A stretch of DNA of 64,000 nucleotides, from positions 3,844,001-3,908,000 of the forward strand of contig BJKQ01000002.1 in NCBI GenBank assembly GCA_006538405.1. The letters run 5' to 3'. A model generated the notes under the pieces. That model saw nothing but the letters and a program-made list of their open reading frames with translations. It was not told the DNA's origin and ran no database searches. Made by a program: the position numbers and the translations under genes. The stretch is from Hansfordia pulvinata (Eukaryota; Ascomycota; Sordariomycetes; Xylariales). Position 1 is the stretch's first letter, and each line of letters begins with the position of its first letter. Shown here one piece after another: positions 22,980 to 35,249 of the stretch.

Positions 22980-24643
22980 TAGGTTTGGGATAGACGAGGG
23001 ACAATGGTGCTGGGATGGCGAGCAGGAAGTGGGCTCGGCTCTATTTTTAGGGCCAAGCTCGTTGAGGCTCGTGCACAGGGCCGACGGGCGGATCGTGTCA
23101 GCACCTACGGATCAAGACGCACCTGGACGTGCTCGTACCTAACGAGTACTCGCACCTTTGACCATTCTACACACGCTGTCCTTCTCCTGAGGCGGATGGA
23201 TACTGGTGATTCGAGCTCCTGCTGAGAGAAATGGCTGAGGGTAGCCTGGCAGTATTGAGGCGCGAAACGAAGATGGATGGCCGTCCCAACCGTGGAGACT
23301 GTGGAAGCGACACCTCCCGTCTCCATTAAGAAACGCGACTAGACGTACCTCGAGTATCGCTTGGGTGTGGAGCGTGGGGGCGAATAGAAAACACTGAGGA
23401 TTTCCAATGCTTCGAACTTGTGCATCTAGTGTACATAAGGCAGTGGCACGCAGGTACGCTCCAATGATGTAGCCCGGCAGTCCAGAGACCTGGAAGAGGT
23501 CCTGATCCAGGACTCCGCAGGGAGCGACGGAGATGCTTGGCCGCTGAAGTGGGATCCAATGCCACCGCGGTGAGAGTAAAGTACGCTGAGTCCTTGTATT
23601 CGTGCCTACCTACCTCACGTCTCTTCCATTTCCATGGATGTTCCTGAGCAGTTCCAATCGTGGCAGCCCGTGGCAATGACCAATGGCAGCCCGCGCGGCG
23701 CCTTCCTGCTATTGCACTCGGCTGCCGGGGGAATCTGCTAAAATAAGGGACATCTCCACATGGCTTGCATGCGCTTACCGCTACGGGCTCCAGGTCGCCC
23801 GCCAAACGCAGTACTTACCAGTACGGGCTTGCGACGCAGAGTCCCGCACCAGACGCAGGTTTAGCTCAAGTAGAGCCGCGGCTCAAGAACCTCAACACGC
23901 CGGCTGGAAAGGACACGGTTGTCAGGCTGCGCGCCGACGACGCATCACGGCCGGCCTGCAGGCCCCCAGCGCCCGGATACACATCCACTCGTAGACAGTA
24001 CACGTCGGGGAGCCGCACCAGCCGCTGCCAGCGCCGTACCGCCTACTCGCAGCTCCGAGTACCTGACCTGATGACATCCACCCCAGGCTGGCAAGAGGCC
24101 AGCAAATCCGGACCCATTCTCCATCCATCCCGACCAGCTTCATCGAGTAGTCGACATCTTGTCTTTATTACTCTTCTGCCGGTGTGAACTCTCGCCCACG
24201 ATCTTCCTACTCTCTCACACCCATCCGCAGCCAGCCTCTCCCTGTGCGCCTTCGCCGTCGCCCCTCCGCTTCTCCCGCGCGCGCGTGCCCTGATTCATCC
24301 TCTCCCTCCCCGCGCCGAACTACGCCCCGGCACCGTCGCCAGACCTGTCTGTTTTGTCTCAGTCTGCCGCTTCATTTGGCATCTCGCCAAGTTGCAGACT
24401 CCAGTCATTTTCCACCTCCCCGCCAGCTAGACGGGTCATTTTCCTTTACTCTCACGTAAGTACCTGTGCGCCCGTCGACGCCTTGCTGCGTCCCGTCTGT
24501 CTTTCTGCCCGCCATCCCCAGCTGCTTGTCCTGCTTCCATCTTCATGTTCACATCCAATCTGCCCACGATCGCTACTCTCTCTCTCTCTCCCTTGACCAA
24601 CAAGCCCGCCCTAACCTCCTCAACAGCACACAACTCCCACACA

Positions 24644-25687
<1,044 letters not shown>

Positions 25688-26233
25688 ATGGCCTGGATTG
25701 GGGCGGTTTCCCATTGTCGAAAAGGAAAGCTAGAAAGCCTCCGAGGCGGTGCTCTCATCTGTCGGTTTATGGCGTGATGTCATGGGCGAGGCTTGTTTTG
25801 TCAGGCTGGGTTTCTGCTCTCGTTGCTCAAAAGGGCTTGAGGCCATGGGCGGATTGCTTGTATCCAGCAGACGCATAACGCGGCGTAACAAGGCGTGCGA
25901 TAGTGGGTTATGTTTCATGTATTTTTGTGTCTTGGGCAGAGAAAGGGTCGGGTCAGGCCTGCTTGAGTATCTATCCGTCTATTTATCCAGGACTGTGAGT
26001 GGACTGCCAACACCTCTGCAATCGAGTAGTCTGTAAGTCGCCCGAACGGGCCAAGCCAGCAAGTGGCGAAGCGGTCATACAAAGGCAGTCCATATATAAG
26101 GAGTAAATTGGCATATCCATGTTAAAGCCCAGTCGTCCATTCGCATATCGCCCTCCCAAAGACGGGCTCCCCCCACGACTGAATCAGTAGCCTGACTCGC
26201 ACCGCATGCTCGGAGACTGAGCGTCGTCAGGCC

Positions 26234-26277
26234 GTGGGCGTCACCAAAATTATAGGTGGGCGTCACCAAAATTATAG
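26234..26277. repeat. Perfect 22-bp tandem duplication
   Basis: Positions 26234-26255 are repeated exactly at 26256-26277. The unit starts GTGGGCGTCACC and ends AATTATAG. Confidence 0.92.
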
Positions 26278-26446
26278 GACTTTTACGGGCGCCTTCCGCG
26301 CAGAAATCGCGGTGGCGAATCCTGACAAGTGGATCTCGACTGCTTGGTAATTCGATCTATCAAGTTCGTGCGACGCCAAAAAATAAACCCAACTCCCGAT
26401 TTCAGATGAGTAAAAACACACTCGCTGCTCGCCAGCTCAGTAATAC

Positions 26447-26447
<1 letters not shown>

Positions 26448-26475
<28 letters not shown>
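26448..26475 (+). repeat. Poly(C) tract, 28 nt
   Basis: Longest homopolymer in the window. It lies in a spacer between convergent genes. Such a run could form an i-motif (C strand) or G-quadruplex (G strand), or its length may be a sequencing artefact. Confidence 0.9.
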
Positions 26476-26477
<2 letters not shown>

Positions 26478-27401
26478 GTCTACAGCTGTGATGTCAAACA
26501 ACATCCCCACCGGTCGTTCATGTCCCGATGCGATTGTACTTGCTGCGAGCTCTGGCCGCTCCCCTTCGCGCGCGCGTGCAGACTGAAAGCGGACAGGGAG
26601 GAGGCGCCCTTTACGAACGATCACTGACTTTCGTGGAAGGGGTGGGGGGGGGGGGGCTGTCTTGTCTCGCCTCCGGCCGCTTCGCCTCGACTCCGTCGCC
26701 AGGACCGAGTGGAGGTGGTCCGGTCCTCGAGCGCGGAGCTCTCTCTCTCTTGCCCTGTGTCGCGTTTCAACAGGCGCTGTCTGCGGTTGCGTTGGCGTTG
26801 GACAATGGGAACCCCCCGCTGCTGCAGCAGCAGCGCGGTGCGCGTCTTCCGTTCTGCCCCTTCGTTGCCGCGCAGTGGTTTTGATGTCCGGGCTGGCCCC
26901 TCCGCATCCGTTCATCGTTGCGCTTCGCTCGGTGGGCGCGGTCACCATAGGTGGCGCAGCGACACTCTCGCATAGTGAAGCTACTGGACCGGCTGGGGTA
27001 TGCCGGAGGTGAGCTGTCTAAGCTACGCGGCGGCAACCGAATGGTGAGCGGCGCGGGCGCGGGGGGTAGGCGTGCTGTGAGCACCAGCTTCAGTCGGCAA
27101 AGTGCACGTGGCTGTTCCCGAGGTGAGCGCGCGGCGCGCAAGGGGCGGCGCCTCGGGTTGTAAGGGGAGGAGAGCCTCGATGCCTTTCTTGACGCATCCC
27201 CTGACGTCGTTGTGTTGAAGCGAGAAAGGGGCCGAGTGCTTTGTCCGTGTTTTCATCCCAGATGACCGAGGATCAAGATGAAACGAATAGAACGAGAGAA
27301 CTCGTCAGGCGGTAGAAGAGGATGGGGTACTCTGTGATGCAACGGCCCTTCCTTGTTCCCACTTCCGTTGATTCGCTCTCCTTAGTCTTCTTCCTTCCTC
27401 T

Positions 27402-29573
27402 TCAAGCAATGACGAGTTGGTCGACCGAGGAGCGGGCGATGGCGATGATGCGCTGGCAGGTGGGCGTCTCGCCGTGCTTGTGCAGCTTGAGCGAGCACTT
27501 GCCGTCCCCTTCGGCCGGCCAGATGCCCGCGTCGACCATGGCGTCCATGAAGGCGTGCCGCGCCTTGCTCTTCTCCTCCATGATGTTGAGGATGTCGCGC
27601 AGCCCGAGGTGGAACGTGTTGCCCTCGCCGGTGCCGCGGACTCCACCGCCGCCACCGCTGCCGCCGCACGCAGCCGAGAGCCCGTACACGTCGACGCGCA
27701 GCAGCGCGCGCACCAGTAGGCGCCACATGGCGGGCTCCATCTCGCGGTGGGCGAACTGGTCTGCGAACCCGCAGGCGTCCCCCCCGCTGCCGTTGTCGTT
27801 CTTGCTGTTGTTGGCCCCATTCTCCTCCTCGCCCTGCTCCGCGTCGCCGTCCTTCGCACCATTGCCGCCGCCGCCGCCGCCGCAGTTGCTGTTGAGGCCG
27901 CCCATGTGCCCCCGAGCCCCTGGAGGCGGAAGACGAGCAGGCGCCTCTCGCGGGCGGCGCGGGCGGCTTCGCGGTCGACCTCGAGCAGGATGCGCTCGTA
28001 GGCGTGGGTGACGGAGGGGATGAGGGTGGCGATGAGCATGAGGTTCTGGAAGCGGCTCATGACCGCCATTGCGCCCGCCGGGTCCTCGCTGGTGGGACGG
28101 GGTGGGGGCCCGATCTGGAAGGAGCAGTTTGGGCAGGTGACCACCTCGTAGGCGGTCCGGGCGGCCAGGCGGGCGCGGCGCACCCCCTCGGCCACGTCGG
28201 TGCAGTCGAGCTTCTGCATCGAGTCGATGGCCAGGTACAGGCTGGCCGTGCACGCGCAGGGGGTCACGATGGGGAGGGCGGCGCCCAGCCCTGGGCCGCC
28301 GTGGCCGTGCGGAAGCGGGAGAGGTGTTTGGTGTTGGTGTTGGTGTTGGTGTTGGTGTTGGTGTTGGTGTTGAGAGTAGTGTTGAGAGTAGTGTGTGGCG
28401 GGAGGGCTATGTTGGTGATGGTGGTCATGGTGGTGGTGTTGTTGTGAGTGGGCGCCGATGCTCTCGGGCGTCGCGGCCGAGCTGGGCGTCAGACCCGGGA
28501 GCCCCATGTCGCTCGGAGATTGGCCCGTCGTCGTGGGCGGCGAGGGGCCGGCGATGTTGCTGCTGCCGCTGCCGTCGCCGCCGTGGCCGAACAGCGCCGG
28601 ACCCGAGGGAGAATGGCCGTCGACGTAGCCGTGGCCGTGGGTGCTGCCGCCATATGCGCCGCTGGTGCTGGTCGTGGCGACGGAGGGAAAAGGCAGCGAG
28701 GGGTCGTCGAAGCTGAGGCTGTTGAGGGTGTCGTTGAGGGTGGGGTTGAACGGGCCGGCGGCAGCGGGGTCCATGAGGCGGGTCGTCGTCGTGTCCGTGT
28801 TGAAGTCGAACTCGAAGGGCTGGTCCGGGTCGATGCCGACGCCCGTCAGCATGTTGATGAAGGCCAGGCCCGGGTCCGACGCGTCCGATGGGATCTCGTA
28901 CATGGCCGTCTTGCTGTTGGCCGGCCCGCCGTCGTCCCCCCACACGCCGCCGCCGGCGTCGCAGCCGTTGTTGCCGCTTTCCTGGCTGCCGGAGCCGGAA
29001 CCGGAGCCGGTACCTCCGTTGGTACCGGCCGCGCCGCCGCCGCCGCCGTTGCCGGCCTCCGTCTCCTCCCTCGCCCGCTTCCGGGGCCGGCCCATCTGCT
29101 TCTGCGGCGAGTAGTGGCATGCGATGCCCTCGCGCTTGCACCGCGAGCAGCCGTCCGCCTCTTTGGTGCACGCGAGCTTGCGCGTCCCTACGGGGGTTTG
29201 TGTGTGTAAGCGGGGGAGGGGTCCTCGAAACCAAGTCTGGGCGGCGGTCGTTTCTTTTTTTTTTTTTGCCCCGTCTTTTCTCGTCTCCGGCGGGCGCTGC
29301 TCTGGCCCGGCCCGGTCTGGCTTCTCCAGTGGCTACATGAGACCGGAGCCCAGCCACCGAAAAAAGGAACAGCAGGAGCAAAGGGAAGAAAAGGAGGAGG
29401 GGGAGGGGGAGGTGGGAGGGGTGTTTTGACGTACTGCACTCATCGCATGCCCGGTGTTTCGGGGCCGCCGCGGCTGACTTGGGTGCGGTCGCCGTCACTT
29501 CTGGGGTTGCGTCGTTCGCCGCCGGCGCCGGCGCCTGCGAATTTGTCTCGTCTGTTGCCGCCGACGAAGCCAT
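27402..29573 (-). CDS. Zn2Cys6 transcription factor, AflR-like architecture (frame break near 27910)
   Basis: Fungal-type binuclear zinc cluster regulator. Exon 1 is 29573-29435; exon 2 starts at 29187; the 247-bp intron 29434-29188 (GTACGT..TAG) splits the DNA-binding domain. Spliced, the cluster is C43-x2-C46-x6-C53-x6-C60-x2-C63-x6-C70, followed by HYSPQKQMGRPRKRARE. The middle is low complexity, with a long His/Gln run. The C-terminal part has CACTASLYLAIDSMQKL, VVTCPNCSFQ and ATLIPSVTHAYERILLEVD, a style seen in AflR-type regulators. The frame slips by one missing base in the C5 run 27909-27913. Past it the other frame carries the conserved-looking end EMEPAMWRLLVRALLRVDVYG and CQRIIAIARSSVDQLVIA. 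Restored length is 641 aa. No biosynthetic gene cluster adjoins it, so its target is unknown. Confidence 0.88.
28325..28371. repeat. GTGTTG hexanucleotide repeat encoding a His-Gln run
   Basis: About eight units on the plus strand. Read on the minus strand within the Zn2Cys6 gene it codes for alternating Gln and His. It stays in frame, so length changes would alter the linker only. Confidence 0.85.
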
Positions 29574-31300
29574 GGTTGATGTCGATTTGGACAGGTACAG
29601 TACTGTGGATCTCCGTGGTGTCGTAGCGCAGACCGCTGCGGTGGGTTGAGCGCGAAGTTGGGGCCGTTCCGTTCGCGGTCGGGTGGGTGGGCGAGCGGTA
29701 CGACAGGTACGCAGCGAGCAGCCCTACGGCACCGCGAAAGGGTCAGGTCGGGTCAGGTCAGGTCAGGTCAGGTCAGGTCAGGTCAGGTCAGGTCAGGTCA
29801 GGAGAAGGTTCCCCGTGCGCGCGCGCCGGAGTTTGGAGGAGTGAGGCGGGGGTCCAGCCAAAACCTTGAGGCCTTTGCTTTGATGGGGGAAAGGAGGGGG
29901 GGGAGAAAAGGGGAGGGGCGCCGCGCCGCAGCAGTTGACGACTGCCCCGGCGATGGTTTCTGTAGGGCACTGGGGATTCTGCCCTCGGATCTGGACAGGG
30001 CAGGGCAGACCGGGTGACTCTGCGAACGACGGTGTCGAGGAAGGATGAGCAAGTAATGCGATGGGTCCGGGACGGGGCTCGGGGGCTGAGAGACAGATTG
30101 GTCAGCAGCGGCCGCCTGGCTACCTATATAAGGTATGACTACCTTGCTGAACGCGTACTACTGCAACCTACACACGATACGGGCCAGGTCCATCCCATCC
30201 CAGGTGAGGCGTGGCAGCCTGGGCAGAGCAAACAGGTAGGTACGTTAGGTATGTAGGTACCACCCAGGTAGTGACCAACGTACTGCACTCAGTGGGTTAC
30301 TTGTGAATACTGGTTATTATTAGACTGCCCGAGTCAACACGCGCACGCCGCTTCCCGTCGTCGGCTAAGGTTCCCAGGTCGCTAGGTTGTGGCACCAAGG
30401 CTTCCACGGAATACGTACTCGTCCAAGCAGTTTAGGTACTCATAGTACACAAAGTTTACCTGGCAAGTAGGCTAAGGCAGGTAGGTAGTAGCAGTCACAG
30501 ACGGTGACGGCCGTCTTGCCCCGGCACCAAGGGGGCATCCCCCCCACCAGGGTCCCTTCTATCCCACCTTCAGTCATCCCAAGTCCCCACTGTCGATCCC
30601 GGGCAGCGGCCCATCAATCCGGAGTGGGAGTGGCCCAGCTCGCCTCGCAACTGGGGCCAGCTGGTTATCCTTGCGTCTGGGGACAGACACCTTGGCTGCC
30701 CGCTTGCCGAGTCCGTTCTCGTGCGAGTACTCGTGCTGGACAGAGACCCAGGCTCCCGGGCACCAGCCGAAAGAACGAACCAGGTACCAGGGTCTTGTCA
30801 CCGAGGGGGTGGCTCGGGGGCTGCTCAACCCACACGACGGACCAATTCCGCCCTGAATGACGGTGTCTGGGTCCCATGTTCTTGCGTGCTTGCCTGTCAA
30901 GTCTGTAAGGATAATAAACTCATTATTACTTGGGCGGAATGGTCATCCACCTCACGTCGGTTCAGGGGAGGTGGGTGACTATTCCGCCCAAGTGCCAAAG
31001 CCCAGACTCCTCCGGATGCGAGTACTCGGCCACCAGTACCAGTAGTTGCTGCTAGAACGGGGTCGGCTGTCGGCGGCAAGCGTCAGGCTAGCTTGGTGAC
31101 GACCCCCACCGGACCTCACCCGCATACCCAACGACCATATCGTACCCAACGACGGGTACTCGTATGAAGCCACACCATCTTCGTAGGGGCGCGCATCGCA
31201 GGGTGGGATTAGGTCGTCGCAGCAGAAGACTTGAGGCCTCGTGTGTAATCCAACTTGTGTTATTAGGTATCCACACGCGGTGCAGGGGCGAAGAGTTATC
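29574..31300. other. Promoter-side spacer of the Zn2Cys6 gene
   Basis: No gene is supported. It contains the GGTCA repeat (29741-29800), many TAGGTA/TACCTA words around 30120-30500, and two copies of the palindrome CGAGTACTCG (30724-30733 and 31019-31028). Confidence 0.5.
29741..29800. repeat. GGTCA pentanucleotide tandem repeat, 12 units
   Basis: Twelve 5-bp units, one of them GGTCG, lying 168-227 bp upstream of the Zn2Cys6 start codon on the opposite strand. Confidence 0.92.
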
Positions 31301-33874
31301 TCATGTATCTGCCTTACGAGTCGTCTTCCGTCCGAGCCTCGTCGTCTCGACCCGGTCGGTCCCTTTCCGCTGCCCGGTCCCCTCTTGTGACTCCAACCCC
31401 TCGAACGACTTCAAGTCTGCCAGAAACCGCCGAATTCGCAGCCCCGTCTTGGACTTGATGTAAGCGTCGTATGTGTCATCAGCTGCTGCATGCACGGCCA
31501 CATGAAGTCCTCGGAGGACATCCCGATCCACAATGTCGCCGTCCTCATACTCGAAGAACGCATCTAGCTCTTCCAGCGCCGCACCGGTTTCGCCGTTTTG
31601 TTGTCCCGTCTTGTGTCCGGCCGCCTTGAGATTGGCGTGATTCTGGGCAGAGCTCCGAGGCCAGAGTTGCTTCTTCGACGGCGCCCCCGGTCCTGCAGGC
31701 GCGACAGTGCCCGTCCGTGCTGAAACTCTCGCCGGCTCCGCGAGAGGTCTGGGAGGGAGAGGCTTGCGTGCCGATGCTAGCGGGCCAGAAAATGGGAACA
31801 AAATAACTCTATCGGCCGTTGCGCTTCCTCTTGGACATTCTCCCATTCCCGGATTGCTGGGAAATCTCCCGTAGCCAGCCACGGAACCCTGCTGGCTTGG
31901 GCTCTTGAGCATATTTGTGGAATCCAATAATGGTAAGTGACGGTCGAAAGCACGGCTTTCTGACCCTGCTCCTGACTCCATTGCATCGAGCTTCTCAACC
32001 ACCTCATCCAGTGCCTTCTCCAATGAGGATGGATCGCTAGCGGCATATTGTGCCACAAAAGGGAGAGTCGGGATGGATGACAACGCCGTGTGAGGCGTCC
32101 CGCTGGCTCCTGGCTGTGCGCAGGCATTGGGAACCTCAGTCGTAGGCCCCTGGTGCTTTCCAACAACCCTGCCAGCCCCTAGCCGCTTCTCCGAGAAGTG
32201 TGTATCATCCGCCACTCTCCCGGGTTCAACCCTGTTTGGTGCCACGGAGTTACGCTCAAAACCCCGATCTGCGGATTTCCTCGGAGACTGTTTGACCTCC
32301 TCCAGAATAGGTGCTGGTGGAACGTCTCGGGGCTTTACTGGAACGCGCTTGCCTTTGGGTGCCTTGCTAGGTCGAGGTGAGTACAAGGGCGGATCCAAAA
32401 TAGGGGCCCAGACTTGATTGTGACCTGAAGCAGCAGACACAGCAACACAAGGCGCCCTTTTTGGAGAGATCAACTTTGGAGGGTAGGGTGCTGGTCTTGT
32501 GGGGGCCAGGGTTGCTGGTGTCAGCTGAAGCCGGGGTGGTCTTTCATGGCTCTGCCCAGGCTTCCTGGGACCGTGCGGAACTTGCGTTTTCGTTTTCTTG
32601 ACCTGGCTGGCACGACGATCGCTGCGGATTGACTTCCGTGGCTGTTCAGACCCGGCGGCTTGCGTTCGGGTTGTTTGTGGCCGCGTGGTTTGTGGCCGTG
32701 GGGTTTGCTGGCTGGTTAATTGCGACTTTCTCCTGAACCATGGAAGCCAACGTCTCTTGCCGTCTGGGTTTTCATTTGGCTTGGACCCCAAACAGCGCTC
32801 AGTCAGCGTCTTGCCTTGGGGCCGCGGAGCTCCGGGTGTGGCGAGCCTGATCACCGGCCCTGAGCTACTACCACTGGATGCTTGACGCCCATGGCCTGCT
32901 TCGCCATCCAGGTCAAAGTGGGCCAAGTCGACGCGTTCGCTCCGCGGGATGCCAAATCTCGAGTGCGAGATGGGCTTGTCTTGGTATCTTGGTGTCGCTT
33001 GTTCTTGAGAAGTAACAGCTAGTCCCGCATCCTGGAACTCTTGATGGTATGGCAGAAGCGGCTGCACCGTATGGAAAGAGGGTTTGGATTCGGATACGGT
33101 AGGCGTGACTAGGGGCTGTTTACTAGCGGCGCCTGAAGCGGCGGCGTATTTCTCCAGGCCACGGGTAAAGTGCTTCAGTGATTTTCGTTGACTCGAGCTC
33201 CTCGAGGGAACGCACGAAGAGTGCAAAGTCCTGTGAATCGACTCGACGGGTATAGTGAAGGAAGAGAGGCGGTATTGCTGGTCGAGGTTTCGGTTGATGG
33301 CATCCCAAACTGCGGGATCCGAGAGGCCATACCTCTTCTGTCGACTTGGGGTCTGTCCGGCTGCGATGCAGGCCGCCGTGTGATGGTTGACGGGACGGCC
33401 ACTGGAGTCTGGCACCTCTCCTGATTTACTCGTCGTGCTTGGGGTGCTTGCCGCGACCGTCTCCAACCTGGCTTCTTCGGCCACTGGCTCGGGGCGTATT
33501 CCGTGACTACGGCCGGACACGAAGTGAGAGACTCGCGAGGGCTGCAGGGTGCCCCAATATGGATGCTCGAGATACTCGGGAATCTGGACGAGAGAGCCGT
33601 CCGAATCCTCGTCGTCTTGAGGATCGCTGATCCGGGTAACTCTGGCCGGTAGACGACGACTGACTCGGATGCCCTTCTTGCAGCGACTGATTCTGCGCTG
33701 TTTCTGTCTGACGGCGACTTGGCGCCGCGGATGATGCCCGGGGTAGGGAGAAGCATCTTCGGAGGTTTGGGGAGAGGGGTGTCCAGGGTCTTGGGGAGCT
33801 GCTGCGGATGCTTGATGATTTATCCTTGGGCGACGATGAGGACTCCCCTTCTAAGGTAAATTGAGCTTAGGCAT
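31301..33874 (-). CDS. Unknown protein, about 850 aa (N-terminal frame broken)
   Basis: I do not recognise the family. The body is one open frame from 33520 to the stop at 31301 (739 codons). It is rich in Ser, Pro, Arg and Lys in the middle, with more ordered segments at the N-side (GLSDPAVWDAINRNLDQQYRLSSFTIP, given here in part) and the C-side (LEELDAFFEYEDGDIVDRDV, TYDAYIKSKTGLRIRRFLADL). The first codon of that frame is GTG, not a start. Upstream the same frame reads DEDSDGSLVQIPEYLEHPYWG, then has no ATG. Neighbouring frames supply MLLPTPGIIRGAKSPSD (ATG 33756) and MPKLNLP (ATG 33874). Joining them needs single missing bases near 33650, 33793-33796 (a G4 run) and 33855. The start is therefore uncertain: 33756 or 33874. 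No membrane segment or signal peptide is seen. Confidence 0.65.
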
Positions 33875-34272
33875 CGTCCGTATTCCAAAAAAGACAGTCC
33901 AAGAAAGTGAGGTGAAAATGTATGCTCGAAGAAATTTGTACAGGTAAGGGTCGCGCTGGGGTATGTATCCAAAGCACATGGACTCGACGGGAGGCAGTGA
34001 GTATTGTTTAGGTTGACGCGACGCAGACACGGGGGAGGTTGACGCAGCGGGCCGGCCAGCCAGTGACCAACAGCAGCTGCCGCCGTGCCATTACGTTCTC
34101 CCACGGAAGGCAGCTTCGCCGGGAGGGAGGGCAGGACGCGGCGGACCGAGCACTCGTACAGGTCAGGTAGTCAGAGGCAGTGGCCAACGTTGATGCTGGG
34201 CAGCGGGCGAGTCTGGAGCCAACCAGGCACTCGCGCTCTGTGGCCGCGGTGTTGAAGAGCTGGGCTGGAGTC
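33875..34272. other. Short spacer upstream of the 31-34 kb gene
   Basis: About 400 bp between the stop of SDHAF1 and the start of the next minus-strand gene. It must hold the promoter of the latter. No other feature was seen. Confidence 0.5.
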
Positions 34273-34666
34273 TTATCTGATAGCCTTGATGCCCGGGGCA
34301 GAATACACCTCGACCTGCCGCCGGCCCTTTCTTAAGAGGAACTCGATTGCGGCAATGTCACGCTTGTCCACGCTGACGCCCTTGTCAAATTCGGCTCTGT
34401 GGGTAACCAGTCAGCCGCGCTGCTCTTGCAGGTGGCTCGAGCCACGGGGAGGGATCGTATGTACCTTGCAAATGCCCTGAATCGAGGCTGTGCGTCCTGA
34501 TGGCGTGCATACATCGGCATCGGTCAGTTCTGCTTATACTTGATAGACGGGGAGGGGGGGCCAGGGCGTCCGAGTGGTGGCCTACCATCGGCTTGGAGCG
34601 GATCTCGCGGATGCACCTCCTGTAGAGAGCCAGGACGTCTTTTTGGAGGCCTGACAGGCGCGCCAT
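34273..34666 (-). CDS. SDHAF1: Succinate dehydrogenase assembly factor 1 (SDHAF1), LYR-motif protein
   Basis: Small mitochondrial matrix factor that helps insert Fe-S clusters into the SDH iron-sulfur subunit of complex II. Three exons: 34666-34586, a 32-nt middle exon 34496-34465, and 34396-34273. Introns are 34585-34497 (GTAGGC..CAG) and 34464-34397 (GTACAT..CAG). The spliced 78-aa product starts MARLSGLQKDVLALYRRCIR, with the LYR triad at residues 14-16. It continues KPMDAQPRFRAFARAEFDKG across both junctions and ends AAIEFLLRKGRRQVEVYS plus a short tail. The way both junctions reproduce the family sequence makes the model firm. No single open frame reveals this gene. Confidence 0.92.
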
Positions 34667-35249
34667 GATCCGTTCGATTGTGCGGTGCGAGTCTCTTGTC
34701 GAAGTGCCTGGCAAACGAAACCGCGGTTGGCGGGCAGCGGCAGGCTGGACAGTAGAGGTGGCCAGAAGTGAAGCCGAGGAAGCTGACGCGACGATGAGAT
34801 GAAAGACGTTGACGCGATCGAGTGACGTCCCGGGGCCTGCGCGCCAATACTTCTACTGCGCGCTTCCCAATGAGGGAGTGGAAGTACCGACAGAAGTAGA
34901 GATGGAGCCGAAGTTGACACCAGCCCTGGAGGCTCGGGCCAAAGGGCCTGCCAGGTGGTGGCCGGGCCTTCGGATATGCTATAGGTACACGTGATCACTA
35001 CCAACGACCCTGTCACGCCTGGTCACAGGGCGTTCAGCGCTGTTCTTCACTGCAAGCGCTGGGGCCACAGGACTCCACTCCATTCCACCGGCGCAGGTAC
35101 AGCCGGAGGTGCGGAATCAGCTTACATGGTGGTAGTAAGCACCTTGGGCACATGACAACGCCTACGCGTACATCTGGTCTACATTCATAAATCCTCCATA
35201 CCTACTACACAATGACCTAATCTGACATTTGATAAGTTGTGGCTTGAAG
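34667..35249. other. Spacer upstream of SDHAF1
   Basis: Contains the SDHAF1 promoter and the 3' region of the next minus-strand gene. Nothing else is supported. Confidence 0.5.

Larger units (their letters stand above)
19320..24643. other. 5.3-kb gene-poor spacer
   Basis: The largest stretch without a supportable gene. Long open frames (for example 22807-21548 and 21399-20611, both minus) exist but have a Ser/Arg/Cys/Trp-rich, domain-less composition, and the first lacks an ATG at its end. It contains a 21-C run (21507-21527), the palindrome CGAGTACTCG at 23143-23152 and an inverted repeat at 22961-22979. The last 400 bp are a pyrimidine-rich leader for ERV29. Confidence 0.5.
25688..27401. 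other. Spacer between ERV29 and the Zn2Cys6 gene
   Basis: No gene is supported; the two genes converge here. It holds a perfect 22-bp tandem duplication (26234-26277), a 28-C run (26448-26475) and a G run at about 26645-26657. Confidence 0.55.

Noticed and set aside
29741..29800. GGTCA repeats as nuclear-receptor-type half-sites
   Set aside because: Fungi lack such receptors; a simple tandem repeat is the better reading.
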